Counted from the stretch's first letter, positions 23,225-37,084 are shown. The stretch: 64,000 nt of DNA from Diabrotica undecimpunctata (GCF_040954645.1 NC_092808.1:88971042-89035041), one strand, 5' to 3'. Notes: a model not told the origin generated them from the letters alone. Translations and numbers: made by a program.

Positions 23225-23950
23225 GGGTTTGCTCCGGTTTAGCCCAAGGTATTTGATTGTTTTAGTCCTGGGTACTTCCTCATTGTTGATATTATATGGG
23301 TGGTGTTGGTTTTCGTCTTAAAATGAAAGTTAGGTGGGTTGACTTGCTTTCATTTCTTTTTATTTTTCGTTGTTCCAGCCAGTTTTTAAGCTCATACAAG
23401 TAGTCTTGTAGTTATTGTGTAGCTATGTTGATGAGTTGTGAGTGCTACTGTGTCCTCTGCAAATGTGCCAAATTGTTACGTTATTTGAAGTTGGTAGATC
23501 AGCAGTATATAATAAATATAATAGAGGTCCCAGGATGCTACCTTGCGGAATTCCCGCCTTAACGGGATGCATTTTGAATATTTCTTCATTTACTTTGGTT
23601 CTGAACTGCCGGTTTTCCAAGTATGATGTAAGTGTTCAAAATAATAGCCGTATTATTTGTTTAATTTTATAAACAATTCTTTTATGTTTGACTTACATTA
23701 GAAGTAGAAGAGTAGAAGAAAAGGAATATTGGCCAATGGCATCTCTAGATGTAAGTCAAATGCTTAACCTTCAATTGTGGCTTAAAAAAGTATGTGGATT
23801 AAAAAAGTATCTACTGTTGCTAAATGTTTAGCAAATAATTCTGATTTTTCTTTATTGCTTCTTACTCATTGGTTCTGGGTGTCTGTAGTTTTTCGTAATG
23901 GCAGCGGTATTGTTTTAGGTTTTAAGGATGATTTGATTGGTTTACATGTT
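23225..23950 (-). pseudogene. Jockey-like LINE fragment (right palindrome arm)
   Basis: The minus strand contains ENRQFRTKVNEEIFKMHPVK and AGIPQGSILGPLLYLLYTAD, then NNVTIWHICRGHSS where relatives have the FADDTA catalytic box; the Asp residues are lost by frameshift. The reading then continues into HNSSTHQHSYTI-like residues. It is the reverse-oriented partner of 22068-22925 and lacks that arm's 22245-22550 segment. Confidence 0.75.
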
Positions 23951-24163
23951 AAATATAATTTAATGTTTACATGTTGAATAAACAAAAATAGTATGATTAA
24001 AAAGTAATTAGGAGTTCTTACTCCTTATTTTTGTTTTTTTCTGTTCTCTATGGATCAGTCAAAACACATCATTAAAAGATGTAACTAACAAAATTTTAAC
24101 TATCCAACTAAATTTTAAAATGTATTTTGTCCATTATTTTACATGTTATATTTTATACAGGGA

Positions 24164-24841
24164 TGAGTGCCTTAAGAACCGGCAAAATAACGCAAAAGAT
24201 AGAAAACATAATACGTTGTGAAATAAAAAGAGATGAAAGTAGTAGAGATGAGAAATTATCGATATTAACCTATAATTTACTTTACGTTACATTAGAATTA
24301 TCGAAAATTTCCCACCTTTAGACGTTAGCTTATGAGCTGGTTGACTTCAGTCATAGTAATACGTATCACGTAATGTAAGTAAAACAGTTTAAGTAGGAGT
24401 ATTTTTTAATCCAAAATTAAAATATTAATCAATAATAAACTATGATTTGAGACGTCGCATACACTCTTCTCAATACAGAATAAATTATCATAGTTTGTAA
24501 TTCTGTATTCGTCAACATAGAATTAATTACCAAATTACTACTAATTAAACTGTTTACTTACATTTGCTTTATTGCCTTCAATCAGTTTTTACTTTATGCG
24601 AAATTTAAAAAATGTAAATGTTCGACGTCATACTTAACGTTCGTAACATTATGACTGAAGTCAACTAGTTCATAAGCTAACGTCTAAAGGTGGGAAACTA
24701 TCGATAATCCTAATGTAATCTAATGTAAATTAGAAGTTTCTATCAATAATTTCTCATGTCTACTACTTTCATCTCTTTTTATTTCACAAAGTATTATGTT
24801 TTCTATCTTTTGCGTTATTTTGCCGGTTCTTAAGGCACTCA
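24164..24841. mobile_element. 678-bp foldback / long-TIR element
   Basis: The left arm from TGAGTGCCTTAAGAACCGGC (24164) and the right arm ending GCCGGTTCTTAAGGCACTCA (24841) are reverse complements over about 195 bp with only scattered differences. A further inverted pair lies inside (AATGTAAGTAAAACAGTTT near 24373, AAACTGTTTACTTACATTT near 24551). No open frame of note lies in the loop. It fits a non-autonomous DNA transposon or foldback element; superfamily unknown and no clear target duplication found. Confidence 0.75.
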
Positions 24842-25559
24842 TAAACGCAATACAGAATTTTTTATATAATTTTTTGTCTAGTATAATTTTGTTTTTTTTG
24901 TCTAGTATAGTTTTGTTTTTTATCAGTGTAGTAATTTTTCCATAACTCATTATTCAATACATTTCAATTTTAATTCAACAAAAAAGATGAAAATATGATT
25001 TCGATGCTTAAACCGGCACTTGACTTCGTACAAGCATTTCTTTCGTTTCAGTTTCGCTTCTTTTTTACACAGTCAGCTGACGAACTCGTCAAAATGGAAA
25101 AAGGAACAAAGGTTGTATCTTTCCACCAAACAACAGTTGCTGTTTCTTTTGCACTGAGCAGTAAAATTTGAATTGATCTGGATTTTGCTGCATACAAAAT
25201 TCGATTATTTCTGGAATTTTATGACTTTACTAGATGGAAGCTAGATGCAAATTTAAAAAGGATAAAGTGAAATATGTGAAAATTATTTTGTTTCAATTTA
25301 CAAATATTTAATTATTAAAAAATATACAAGTATGAATTTATTTTTTACATCGGCTTTTCAGATAATTAAAGACAACTAATATAACACATTTTGGCGTAAG
25401 AAGAAAGTTGATTGCGCAATACATATAGATACATTATTATTATTATCAACCTATACGCGTCTGGCTAATTGGCTATGCCAAAGCCATTATAGAATAAAAA
25501 AAAACATGTACGTGTTCACTGCTACACTTTTCATCTGACTCTGTATTTTGCGACTTGCA
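24842..25559. other. AT-rich spacer, no gene seen
   Basis: Near-duplicate TTTTTTGTCTAGTATA motifs at 24880-24915 and otherwise unstructured AT-rich DNA. No coding signal found. Confidence 0.35.
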
Positions 25560-25860
25560 TCTAGTTACTACTAACACGCTTCAGGCCGTCGTGTCAATCC
25601 ATCTGGTTGGTGGGCGTCCTCTGTTTCGTAGTACTTCTTGCCTCCACTCGACAATGCGTTTTGTCCATCGATTAAGTACTTATAAAATGCAGTTTTTTCA
25701 ATATCCCTTCCATCAACAGCAATATTTTGATTTAGCACCATATGAGTCATCATTTGCGTCTTGTTCATGTTAATCTTTAGTCCGAGCTTAAAGCAAGTAT
25801 GATCTAATTTTTCCAGCATTTTTACTGCCTCATCCATACGATCAAATGTCTGAGTTTTGT
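25560..25860 (-). pseudogene. LINE ORF2 fragment, internally deleted
   Basis: Minus-strand frame reads MDEAVKMLEKLDHTCFKLGL and NMNKTQMMTHMVLNQNIAVD (thumb region after RT motif C), then after a jump DGQNALSSGGKKYYETEDAH, which in another frame is RWTKRIVEWRQEVLRNRGRP with PPTRWI, the LINE C-terminus. So the post-RT middle is deleted and the ending is frameshifted. Confidence 0.65.
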
Positions 25861-25904
25861 GTTGATGAGGAAAAGCGAACGATATGGTTTGCTACAATTA
25901 ATTC

Positions 25905-26030
25905 TACAAGGAAAAGTAGAAGGAAAACGAGGACCAAGGAGGCGAAGGATTTCCTTGCTGAAAAATCTACGTACGTGATTTAATACAACACCTTAAATCT
26001 TTTCAGAGCAGCAGTTTGCAAATGTTAATA
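25905..26030 (+). pseudogene. LINE C-terminal tail fragment
   Basis: Reads LQLILQGKVEGKRGPRRRRI and SLLKNLRT. The DNA from 25915 to 25977 is almost identical to 21190-21255, so both derive from the same LINE subfamily. Confidence 0.6.
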
Positions 26031-26059
26031 CCATACTCGTTCAGATCTGCCTTGTTGAA

Positions 26060-26520
26060 TAACTTTGGAGATACGGGGTCTCTTTGCCGTACTCCTCGAT
26101 GTATACAGAATTTATGTGTTTGTTATTTTGTCCAAAGCCTGGATAATTTTATTTTCATCTATTTTGATCGCCTCGATCACTGCTCTGTCATTGCCAGGGT
26201 ATTTGTTATTTTTCCTTTCTAAAAGTGTCGTTTTGACTTCGTATGGTATTATTTGTGCCATAAATGATGATCCTTGGTTTGAGATTTTGGACAAGGACTG
26301 ATCTTGCATTTCATTGGTGCTCTCATACATTTCGCGATAAAACAATTCGACAACCTCGAGGATTTCGGTTCTATCCGTAGTAATGTTTTTTTTTGTTTCT
26401 TATTGTGTACATATTTTTGTTGCCTATGCTGTTTATATTTCGCCTTAAAACTTTTGTTTTTTTCTTGGAAATATTATTTAATTAATATTATTACCTTGGA
26501 AATAGGTATTTCTCTTGCAT
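26060..26520 (-). pseudogene. LINE pre-RT fragment
   Basis: Minus strand reads YREMYESTNEMQDQSLSKIS, then IIPYEVKTTLLERKNNKYPG and DRAVIEAIKIDENKIIQAL, which is the start of an insect LINE RT domain (E......K.NK.PG.D....E). The reading begins upstream with degraded linker codons to about 26520. Truncated before the RT core. Confidence 0.65.
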
Positions 26521-26529
26521 TGTTTTCTA

Positions 26530-27416
26530 TTATGTCTTTTCAGATTGGTCGGTTCTTTACCACATAGTCAGGCCAAAACTTCATAGAAAATCAGCTAGCC
26601 GCGTCAATTACTATCTAATACATCTAGGATTTTAATCTATAATTAAAAAGTCACAATGATAAGTTAACAGTAACACGCACACAAATTTGAGAGATGAAAT
26701 CACATTACCCATAAATTTTTTACAGCCGGTTTCACAAATTAATGTTACCCTGAAATATACGTTTCACAATATAAGATTGACAGCTTGGCTTATGGTTAAT
26801 CTACAAAAATTTTAACCCGAAGTTAAGGTTCTGGTTTAGAGCTTGACCAGGATATCACAACCTAATTTCGAATTCTGTCTTTTTAACATGGTATAGAGAC
26901 GAATATTAATCATTAATCAGATATAAGTGACTATATAGAAAAACTAATAAAAAAGTTAGAGGTCTTTGAGATATGGATTTAACGACGAATATTGCGAATA
27001 AGTTGGGTTAATTGAATAAGAAATGAAATGAAAGTTACAGTATTTCGGTTATGTGATTGGACATTCAGAGAGGTATAACCTATAACTGTAAGGTCTATAC
27101 CTCATAATCCAGAGAAATATCGCCGGAAGGGAAGGTTTAGACCGAAAAAGAAAGCGCCTAATCTGTTTGGAGTTGCCGTAAATAAAGTTATTATTGAAAA
27201 TATCCGGAATTCGGAAACTAATTGTCGAAAGTAAATTCAGATTTCCGCTTTAATCTGGGCCTTCTAAGAATTGTAAGGCAAAACAGACGTTGATAAAGAT
27301 GTAATTCGAGACATGGGGAATCGAAAATTCCACATTCCACAACATATCTCCTCAAGTAAGCACAAATCCTTAGCGCATTGGTTTCTAGTACTCATAAAGA
27401 GTATACCGAAATAAAA
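26530..27416. other. Non-coding region, no gene seen
   Basis: Nothing recognised on either strand. Confidence 0.35.
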
Positions 27417-27790
27417 GGAAAGACAGTTAAGATTTGATTTCACATATAGTGCGTTTGTATATCCGCTTATACGTATTTTATCCTAAAAGCAATCTTCGGA
27501 GTGGTTATTTACAAACGCTCTGAACGTGAAAACAATTTTTTCTGTCGTAGTAGAAGCACCACTAAAATGGATTCGATATGGACGCAATACCGACATCTGA
27601 TAATATATCCGGAAACTAATATTACCTAAAAAGAAAAAGACAGTTAAGATTTGATTTCACGTACAGGACCTCATCAGAACGGCTTTTGCAAACGCTCTGA
27701 ACGTGAAATAAATCTTTTCTGTCTTAGGAAGCAACTCTAACATGGCTTCGTAGAGACGCAATAATATTACCGCAATAACATTACCTATTT
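27417..27790. repeat. Two diverged tandem units of about 220 bp
   Basis: AAAGACAGTTAAGATTTGAT (27420) recurs as AAAGACAGTTAAGATTTGAT at about 27636, and ACAAACGCTCTGAACGTGAA (about 27511) recurs as GCAAACGCTCTGAACGTGAA (about 27688). The order of blocks is preserved, so this is a tandem duplication of a non-coding sequence, with a shorter second unit. Confidence 0.65.
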
Positions 27791-28253
27791 TATCCTAAAA
27801 CCCTAAAAACCACGAATAATTAGGTACAGAACAAATCATTTTCAAGAACTAGACCATAAAGATTTTTTAAGAATCGGAAATATTTTTCATTAAAATATAT
27901 GCGATTTTAGGAATGATGCCTTTACACCTATGTAGCAGTTCCTGCTCACTCTAAATTTATATTCAAATGGCTCATTTGAATCGACTATAAAATATACTTG
28001 GAAATATAATTTTCGATATCACGTAACAGTGTCGTAACTTATCTATTCCTGTCAATGTACATAAAAACATAAAAAATGCTAATAATTCTCCATAAAAAAC
28101 GTAATCTATACAGATCGTGGCATATAATTTCCTACCAACCAACGAAACGTAAGAAAAATAAATCAGAAGCTAATGTTGTGACCATAACTGAATCTGTGAA
28201 TGTGAAACAGCATCTGCCAGTTATTCTTTAAGTAAAGGTTATTTAACCCTTCT

Positions 28254-28428
28254 GGTTGTAACCGACGAACAACCCATCAAAAACGATGGGTGCCAATAGG
28301 TAACAATATAAGTACTTCCGAAAGTTGGGAGCCAATGTAGAACAATAAAACTTAAAACTTTCTTTGGGAGTCAATTGTTAGGCATCGTTTAGCTCATTCT
28401 CCCAGGTGTGAGAACGTCTTATCTTAGT
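28254..28428. repeat. Dispersed repeat, inverted partner of 35145-35315
   Basis: About 170 bp that matches the reverse complement of 35145-35315 at roughly 85-88%. It contains a small hairpin (ACCCATC / GATGGGT, 28272-28291). The two copies face each other 6.7 kb apart. Confidence 0.7.
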
Positions 28429-29625
28429 TATTTAATTTTTTTTTAAATGTGAAACGAAATATGTATAAAAATCATTTTTTACCTTAAATATAGGTTTTAA
28501 TTACTAACCACATTTATGTTACAATTTGTATATTGCAGTTTAATACATATTATCTAATATAATATAATATGCTATATGTAGGCATTTTTATGGCAATAGA
28601 GGCAATCTTATGTTGTTACAGATCTTAGATCCTGGTAAATATTTTATGTCATGTATCTACTATGCAGACGATCTTCTTCTGATATATTTGCTTTTTTTTG
28701 ATCACCAAACAAAATTGAATTGAACAGAATTTTATTTTCAATTTTATATCTGAATTTTGCCCAATTATATAATTAAGTTTCTTACATTAGACGAGAGTTG
28801 ATTTTATTCAATTTAACAAATTTTTTGTGTAATTTATACTTTTCCTTTTCATATTTTAAACTTTTTGACACGTTAATATAAAAGTTATCAAATTATACTG
28901 CTATCGTAATGTACAATAATATTGAACAATATTGTTATACTGCATACTTATACTGCATGCTTGTGTAATACCCATTGTCTAACCTCACTTGACATGTCAA
29001 GAGGTAACAAAAGCAGTTAATTCCAGCACGTCGTCTCTTGTGTGTCAGTTTAACACCCTATATACATTCGACAATAAACTTCCAAAGTTATATAATTCGA
29101 ACCATTCACCATCATTCATAAATAGAATTATTAGCGGGAACTATTCTGGAGAGAGTCTCGGGATTCACATTACTATACATACAGTCATATTCGTGCTGCT
29201 GACAACAGCACAGGGTTGGATTTACAACTGGAAGGTATATTTTTTTATTCCCTTGTCAAATGTCAAAACAGATTGTTTGTCCGTTATAATTTCTCATTAT
29301 AGATTTTCAATTTTTTATATATTATAATAATCACGGATTAAATGATGCGTGATAAAAGAAAGTCTCTTTTTTTGCCATAGGATTTATATCACAGACAACA
29401 TTTCTTCTCTGAAATGAGATGTTTATTCTTTTTTTATTTAAGTATCCTGCCTGTTCTTCAAAGTTGTCTTGTAATCTGTTAGAATATAATGATTGCATCT
29501 CTCTATAGGGCAATATTGCAAAACATGTCTTCAGCTGTTCTATTTTGTTTTTCCTGTTATTCTTCTTAGGACTCCTGTCTCATTTTTTAAGTGTCTTAGT
29601 ATTGTGCTTGTAACGGTATAAACGT

Positions 29626-29628
<3 letters not shown>
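28429..29628. other. Mostly non-coding, with a possible RT scrap
   Basis: Around 28655-28695 the plus strand reads CIYYADDLLLIY, which looks like an RT catalytic box, but no neighbouring RT motif supports it. The frame 28989-29327 (plus) has no known motif. Confidence 0.3.

Positions 29629-29668
<40 letters not shown>
29629..29668. repeat. (TA)n microsatellite
   Basis: Forty bases of AT dinucleotide, adjoining the 3' end of a minus-strand LINE fragment. Confidence 0.95.
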
Positions 29669-29670
<2 letters not shown>

Positions 29671-29835
29671 ATACACCCCTTGCTGCCCAATTTTGGACAT
29701 CGGCCTCCTCTTCCTTCTTCCACGTCTCTCTATTGTAGGCAGTTTGTGTCCATTTCGGGCCTGCGTGTTTCTTCAAGTCATCTTGTAACCTCGGAAACCT
29801 TTTTTTGATGGTGCTAGAAAGGTCACCAATGGAGA
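29669..29835 (-). pseudogene. LINE C-terminus
   Basis: Minus strand reads RLQDDLKKHAGPKWTQTAYN and then RETWKKEEEADVQNWAARGV followed by a stop that touches the (TA)n array. This is the extreme C-terminus of an insect LINE ORF2 (...W......ADVQ.W...G). Everything upstream is missing. Confidence 0.65.
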
Positions 29836-30512
29836 CACTGCGGACGGCTGCCAGATGGTTGGTGGAGAGCGAGTCGTGGGTTCGAAACTAGCTTTTGGAA
29901 CCAGGAATGGGTCCAACGGACGAAATAAGTAAAGATACGATAAGAGATATTAAAAAAAGATACAGAAATAAACAAAAAGATAGATGGGTAAAATTACCAA
30001 AGATAAGATAAGATAGGGAACAAGGCGCCACTTAATTTTTTGGGGTTTAAGGAGAAAATTAAGAAACCTTAGAAAAGAAAAGAGATAAGGAAAGATGTTT
30101 AGGTTCTAAGACCAAACCCAAGAAAAGATATCACAGTTAATTATTGAATAAATTTGGTCAACACTCTACATAGACAAAAAATAAATATATAAGGTATTAC
30201 ACTTACTTACCTACGAAACTTAATAAGCCTGATCTTTCTACTGGTCAAAGGTATAGTTATATTTAAAGGTAAAAAGCAAATATATCAGGGAACTTTGTTA
30301 GGAGTCGACAAATAAAATACATACGTAAAACAATAACAATATATTAAACAACAACAAAATTACGACGCTGCTGAATGCAACACAAGTAATAAAAATACAC
30401 AAACAACTATAAAATGGTGGTATACATATAAAAATAGGCAGAAATATAATTAGAAAATATCTTTACAAAGATATAAGTATAACACAAGCATGCACAAATA
30501 AAGTTTGGGCGT
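29836..30512. other. Non-coding flank of the hAT element
   Basis: No gene. At 29850-29885 there is GTCGTGGGTTCGAAAC, like a tRNA/SINE B box, without a convincing A box. At 30025-30040 the minus strand has TGGCGCC, a possible retroelement primer-binding core, without LTRs that I can define. Confidence 0.3.
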
Positions 30513-31888
30513 ATCTCGAGCAGAGCTGAAAGTATCTTTAGTAAAAAGATATAAAAAGTATCTAAGATACTAAAAGTATCTTAGATACTTTTATTTAAGA
30601 TACTTTTTGGTTCATTTAAAAGTTACTTTTACTTTAGATACTTCTTAAAAGTGTCTAGTATCTTTTATCTTTAAAAGTATCTTAGATACAAAAAAGTATC
30701 TTAGATACTTACTCAGGACCTGAGAAATAGATACTTTTCATGATCCGTGAAAATTAAGGATTTGGTAATTACAGAAGCTATAAAAATTATGAAGGAAAAT
30801 AAGGAACAATTAAAACAATTTAATGTAAGTACAAATAACATTACTACTGTAATGAAAAGTAACAAAATGCAAAACGACTTCTTTGAATTTGATATTAACT
30901 CCGAATACTCCGATCTTCAAACGCAAAACGAAAACACTGGCTATACTGATTTGGATTATAAACGACAAGCTAAGCTGCAACTATTACAATATTTGGCCGA
31001 TTCTGAAACCAACATACAAATGTTAAAAAAATATATTATAGAACAATTATTTAAAAAGTTCAATACGCCATTACCTTCTTCTGCAGCTGTTGAAAGAATG
31101 TTTTCTTTTGCAACTTTTATTAATTCACCCCGACGTCATGCCTTGTCTGATCATACTTTTGAAAATTTAGTTTTACTAAAAGCTAGTGGTTATACTAACT
31201 AGTTATTAGCTACCAAAATGTTACTATTTTTTATATCCTATCCTATTGTGTTTAAAAATTTAATTCTGTTGAATGTTCTGTTTTTAATGCATAATGCATC
31301 TTATGCTGTTTTTAACACACGAATTTATGTTTATTTTATATTGTTTTGAAAATTTAATGTTGGATTTTTGTTTTCAATACATAGTTATTAGTTTGTAATA
31401 ACTTAACGTCTTTTATTTCTTATCTACCCCAAAGCCCAAAGTATACCATTTCAAAGTACCTGCTGGCTTAAACTAAAATAGTATGATAATTTAAAGGGTT
31501 AAAATGATGTTTTTAAAACAAAAGTATCGACAATCTACTGTAGAGTAGTAGAGTACCGAGTACCTTTATATTATACCCTAAAAGTATCTTAGTTACTACA
31601 AAAGTATCTAAGTATCTTAGATACTAGAAAAGCATCTAATTATTTGATACATAAAAGTATCTTACATACTTAAAAGTATCTTAGATACTTAAAAGTATCT
31701 AAGTAAGTAAGTATCTAAAGTAGTTAAAGATATTTTTACTCTAAATACTTTTCCGGTATCTTGTATCTTTAGATACTTTCACAAAAAAGTATCTTAGATA
31801 CTTAGTATCTTAAGATACTTTTTGCCTCAAGTATCTTAAAAGTATCTAGATACTTTTAAAAAGTATCTTTTACAGCTCTGATCTCGAG
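30513..31888 (+). mobile_element. Deleted hAT-superfamily transposon with 8-bp target duplication
   Basis: The element proper is 30521-31880 (1360 bp). It begins CAGAGCTG and ends CAGCTCTG, and is flanked by perfect copies of ATCTCGAG (30513-30520 and 31881-31888). Eight-base duplications and short CAGAG termini are hallmarks of hAT. Both ends are packed with variants of the palindrome AAGTATCTTAGATACTT (about 30540-30735 and 31560-31870), probably transposase-binding sites. Only the last part of a transposase gene is left inside, so it is non-autonomous. Confidence 0.93.
30747..31202 (+). pseudogene. hAT transposase C-terminal remnant (dimerisation domain)
   Basis: The 151-codon frame ends with PLPSSAAVERMFSFATFINS and PRRHALSDHTFENLVLLKAS, the hAT C-terminal dimerisation motif (SSAAVER.FS.A......R..L.......L..L). 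Intact hAT transposases are about 600 residues with a BED zinc finger and DDE core; none of those is present. The first codons probably belong to sequence joined by the deletion, so the ATG is not meaningful. Confidence 0.85.
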
Positions 31889-32879
31889 ATATTATAGCAA
31901 ATAAAATTGAATACAAATTATAACAAACACAAAAGATAACAAAAATTAATAAAATTTAAATTTACAAAAATACAAAAAAGTTTACTGACGTGAAAACATA
32001 AAAATTTAACCAAACCGCACTTGGTTAAGTCGATTATTTGGTTCGTAACAAAAAAAATATATAGAATGTTCTTTAATTGACTGCAAAATTCAGTAGCTAC
32101 TCTCAATTACATTTGAAGACATGTATAATCGTTCGATACGTCCAGATAATGGGAGATGATATGATGCTATACCATGTTACTTGCCCAGATAGGTGGAGAT
32201 ATTAAAATTATGTCACTTACAGTAATTATTCCTGAAGGCTGCTGCTTTAATTCACTGAAGTTAATACTGTACTGGTATTAAACACTGAATTTATTTACCC
32301 TTGAAGGTGCTTTACAACTATACTTAAACTAATATAGTGTAAGATAAAAAAAACTCTAATAAGCAAGTGTATACACACTTATAAAGAAAATGCACAGAGA
32401 TGGTAAGGTAGCAGATACGATATTGTAGACTAAGCGTCTTTACTCGACGGATGCCCACCGATAAGTTGTTTTCTCTACGAGTGCCCACCGAGAAGTAACT
32501 TGGTTCCTCTAAAATTTTACCAAGCTACCCAAGAAAAGGTGAGGGTATCTTCCCCCCAAAAATGATAGGCCAGCTGTATGTATTTCTGAGAAGATAAGGT
32601 TATAACGGCTATCGGAAAGTTCGAGGTAATTTGGCACGTGATAAAATATGAAATCCCGAGATTGGGTCTTTACAGAAAAATTACTATACGGGCCTTCGGA
32701 ATATTTACAAATCTATCATAAAAGACCCGGATTAAGACGGAAAGGATTAAAAACCTTTCGGACGCAAGGAAATTCCGGGCATTCAATAAAATTTTGAAGA
32801 CGGTAAACCGAACATAAGCGTATCATCACGGGGGTAAAAGGAATAAAAATAATTAATATTTTAATTATATAAAAAAATG
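31889..32879. other. Non-coding region after the hAT element
   Basis: No gene. A less AT-rich patch at 32400-32840 includes the paired phrases CGATGCCCACCGATAAGTTG-like and GAGTGCCCACCGAGAAGTAA (about 32450-32500), possibly part of an old LTR, but no second copy lies in the window. Confidence 0.3.
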
Positions 32880-35144
<2,265 letters not shown>

Positions 35145-35315
35145 CTAAGATAAGACGTTTTCACACCTGAGAGACTGATCTAAACGAGGCCTAATAATTG
35201 GCTCCTAAAGAAAGTTATGAGTTTTATTATTCTACGTTGGCTCCCAACTTTCGGAGATATTTATATTGTTACCTATTGGCACCCACCGTTTCTGATGGGT
35301 CGTTCGATGGTTACA
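35145..35315. repeat. Dispersed repeat, inverted partner of 28254-28428
   Basis: Begins CTAAGATAAGACGTTTTCAC and includes CACCTGAG, GTTGGCTCCCAACTTTCGGA and a hairpin-like GATGGGT. It matches the reverse complement of 28254-28428, in facing orientation. Confidence 0.7.
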
Positions 35316-36013
35316 TGCTAGTTTTTGAGATGTCTGATTATTTCTGAGGTGTTTGAGATGTAACTATTTTCAGGAGTTGGTCTCTCCATATTGTAAAATT
35401 GTGTAGTTGTATCTATCTGTTTGGCTTGTTCTTGTGACTTATTTCTTCCCTTTATCCTCAATATTGTGGTAACTATAATGTGGTAACTTCATAAATAGAT
35501 TACAAGATGTTTAAATTTTGTTACTAGTTATACATTTAGTTTTCAATGTCAAGTTTGTAGCTTATTGGTAGGCATTGACTAAAACCAAAAATTTCAGAAA
35601 AGCATACACATATAAAACGTGACCAAGAATATGACATTATTTTTTTGTCCGGAAAGTGTGGTTTCTAAATCGACTAAGATGGGTTAATTTTTCGAAATAC
35701 CTATAAAATCAGTTTCTGTTATAGTATATTTTCCGATAAATTTGTTTCTCTGGATTACGAGTCTATAAGAAAATTTTTGACACGACTTTTAGGTACCGAG
35801 ATATGGACAACCACAGGTGATTAGTCCTTCTAGGGATAAGCACCAACGTGAGAACTTAGGTTAGGTTAGCGCGGTTAGATGACTAGATCATAAACATATA
35901 AAACAGACCGAGCGCTGTAATATAGACCCGTTCCCCCAGTGCAACGGAAAAATGATGCAAAGCAGTTTCCACACATTCTCGTTCGAATGAGCTTTGCGAT
36001 TGTTTCTGCTTTT
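35316..36013. other. Non-coding region, no gene seen
   Basis: No motif recognised. A short AGGTTAGGTTAG at about 35858 is only two units and is not taken as telomeric. Confidence 0.35.
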
Positions 36014-36840
36014 CATCATCATCATCATTGGCTTTTACAACTCTTCGTGAGTTTTTGCTGCGTTTACTACTGCCTTCCATTGATTCCGATCCTGTGCTAT
36101 TATTTCCCATGGCCTTACTTCCATCTTCTCCAGGTCTTCCCTGACTTCGTCTTTCCACCTTTTTCTAGGCCTTCCTGTCGGTCGTCTACCATCTGGTCTT
36201 TCCCAAAACACATTGCTAATCAGTCTATCGTCATCACTCCGTACCACGTGGCCTGCCCATCTTAATCTATTGGCTTTTATGTATCTTACGATGTTTCCTT
36301 TCCCGAAGAGAGTCTCTATTTCATTGTTGTATCTGCTCCTCCATTCATTTGTCACGCTGTCCCTGCAAGGACCATATATAATTCGCAGGATTTTGCGTTC
36401 CCATACTAATAGCTTATTGATTTCTTTCTTTCTCAATGTCCATGTTTCACTTCCATATGTCACTGCTGGTCGTATTATGGTTTTGTACATTTGGATTTTG
36501 GCACGCCTTGAGAGAAGCTTGGACCTCATTAGATGTTGAATGGCAAAGAATGATTTATTCCCCGCCAGTATTCGTATTTCAACCTCCCGTTCTCCTGTGT
36601 TTTCACTGGTAATTGTTGCTCCTAGGTATTTGAATTCTTTGACCACCTCAAAATTATGATCGTTTATGGTAATGTTTTGTCTTATTCGCTGTCGTTCCTT
36701 TTTTGATACGACCATGTATTTAGTTTTTTCTTCGTTTATTTTCAGGCCTACGCTTAGTGTTACTTCTTCAAAGTTCGATACTATATCCTTAACTTCCAGT
36801 GTTGTCTGTGCTACTGCTTTCTGCTTTTGGATCTAGATAA
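36014..36840 (-). pseudogene. 5'-truncated LINE with ATG-repeat tail
   Basis: Minus-strand frame 36035-36715, extended upstream to about 36838 by LSVGLKINEEKTKYMVVSKK, contains the thumb (FEVVKEFKYLGATITSEN), the post-RT segment (YKTIIRPAVTYGSETWTLRK, WERKILRIIYG), YIKANRLRWAGHVVR and the C-terminus (GRRPTGRPRKRWKDEV, AQDRNQWKAVVNAA). It ends in an ATGATGATGATG tail (36014-36027). About 226 codons are open without a break, so this is one of the younger LINE copies, but the RT core and endonuclease are absent. The retained frame could not make an active protein. Confidence 0.85.
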
Positions 36841-37084
36841 TCGGGGTTCGCATCTTTCACTGATTTTTATTTTTTTATAAATTTAATAATAATCAATATT
36901 ACGTTTAATAGATATTATTAAATGTGTAAGTAAATCTTGCAAATAATAAACGTGTGTATATATCTTTAAAAATGGTTTATTACAATTAGTAACTAAAAAC
37001 TTATGTTACTTTACTGTTATGTTTACTTCTCCAACTACTACAACTACTACAATCTCCTACATTTTGCAAGAATTCTAATTGAAA

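Larger units (their letters stand above)
22068..23950. repeat. 1.9-kb imperfect palindrome of two opposed LINE fragments
   Basis: The left arm (22068 to about 23020) and right arm (about 23225 to 23950) are reverse complements with roughly 90% identity over most of their length. Matching landmarks: AAACCAATCAAATCATCCTT (22074-22093) against the inverse at 23922-23942, and the segment around 22555-22925 against 23340-23760. The left arm carries about 300 bp (22245-22550) absent from the right. Both arms share the same internal LINE deletion, so they come from one deleted copy, not from two random insertions. Confidence 0.8.

Noticed and set aside
28655..28695. YYADDLLLI as evidence of a reverse transcriptase gene
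   Set aside because: No other RT motif lies nearby in any frame, so it is at most a scrap or chance.
28989..29327. 112-codon plus-strand frame
   Set aside because: No known motif; likely non-coding.
29850..29885. tRNA-like B box GGGTTCGAAAC, possible SINE
   Set aside because: No convincing A box, cloverleaf or second copy was found.
30025..30060. Minus-strand TGGCGCC as primer-binding site of a second LTR element
   Set aside because: No LTR pair could be found around it.
35850..35880. AGGTTAGGTTAG as insect telomeric TTAGG-like repeat (also near position 45)
   Set aside because: Only two imperfect units and the period is six, not five.
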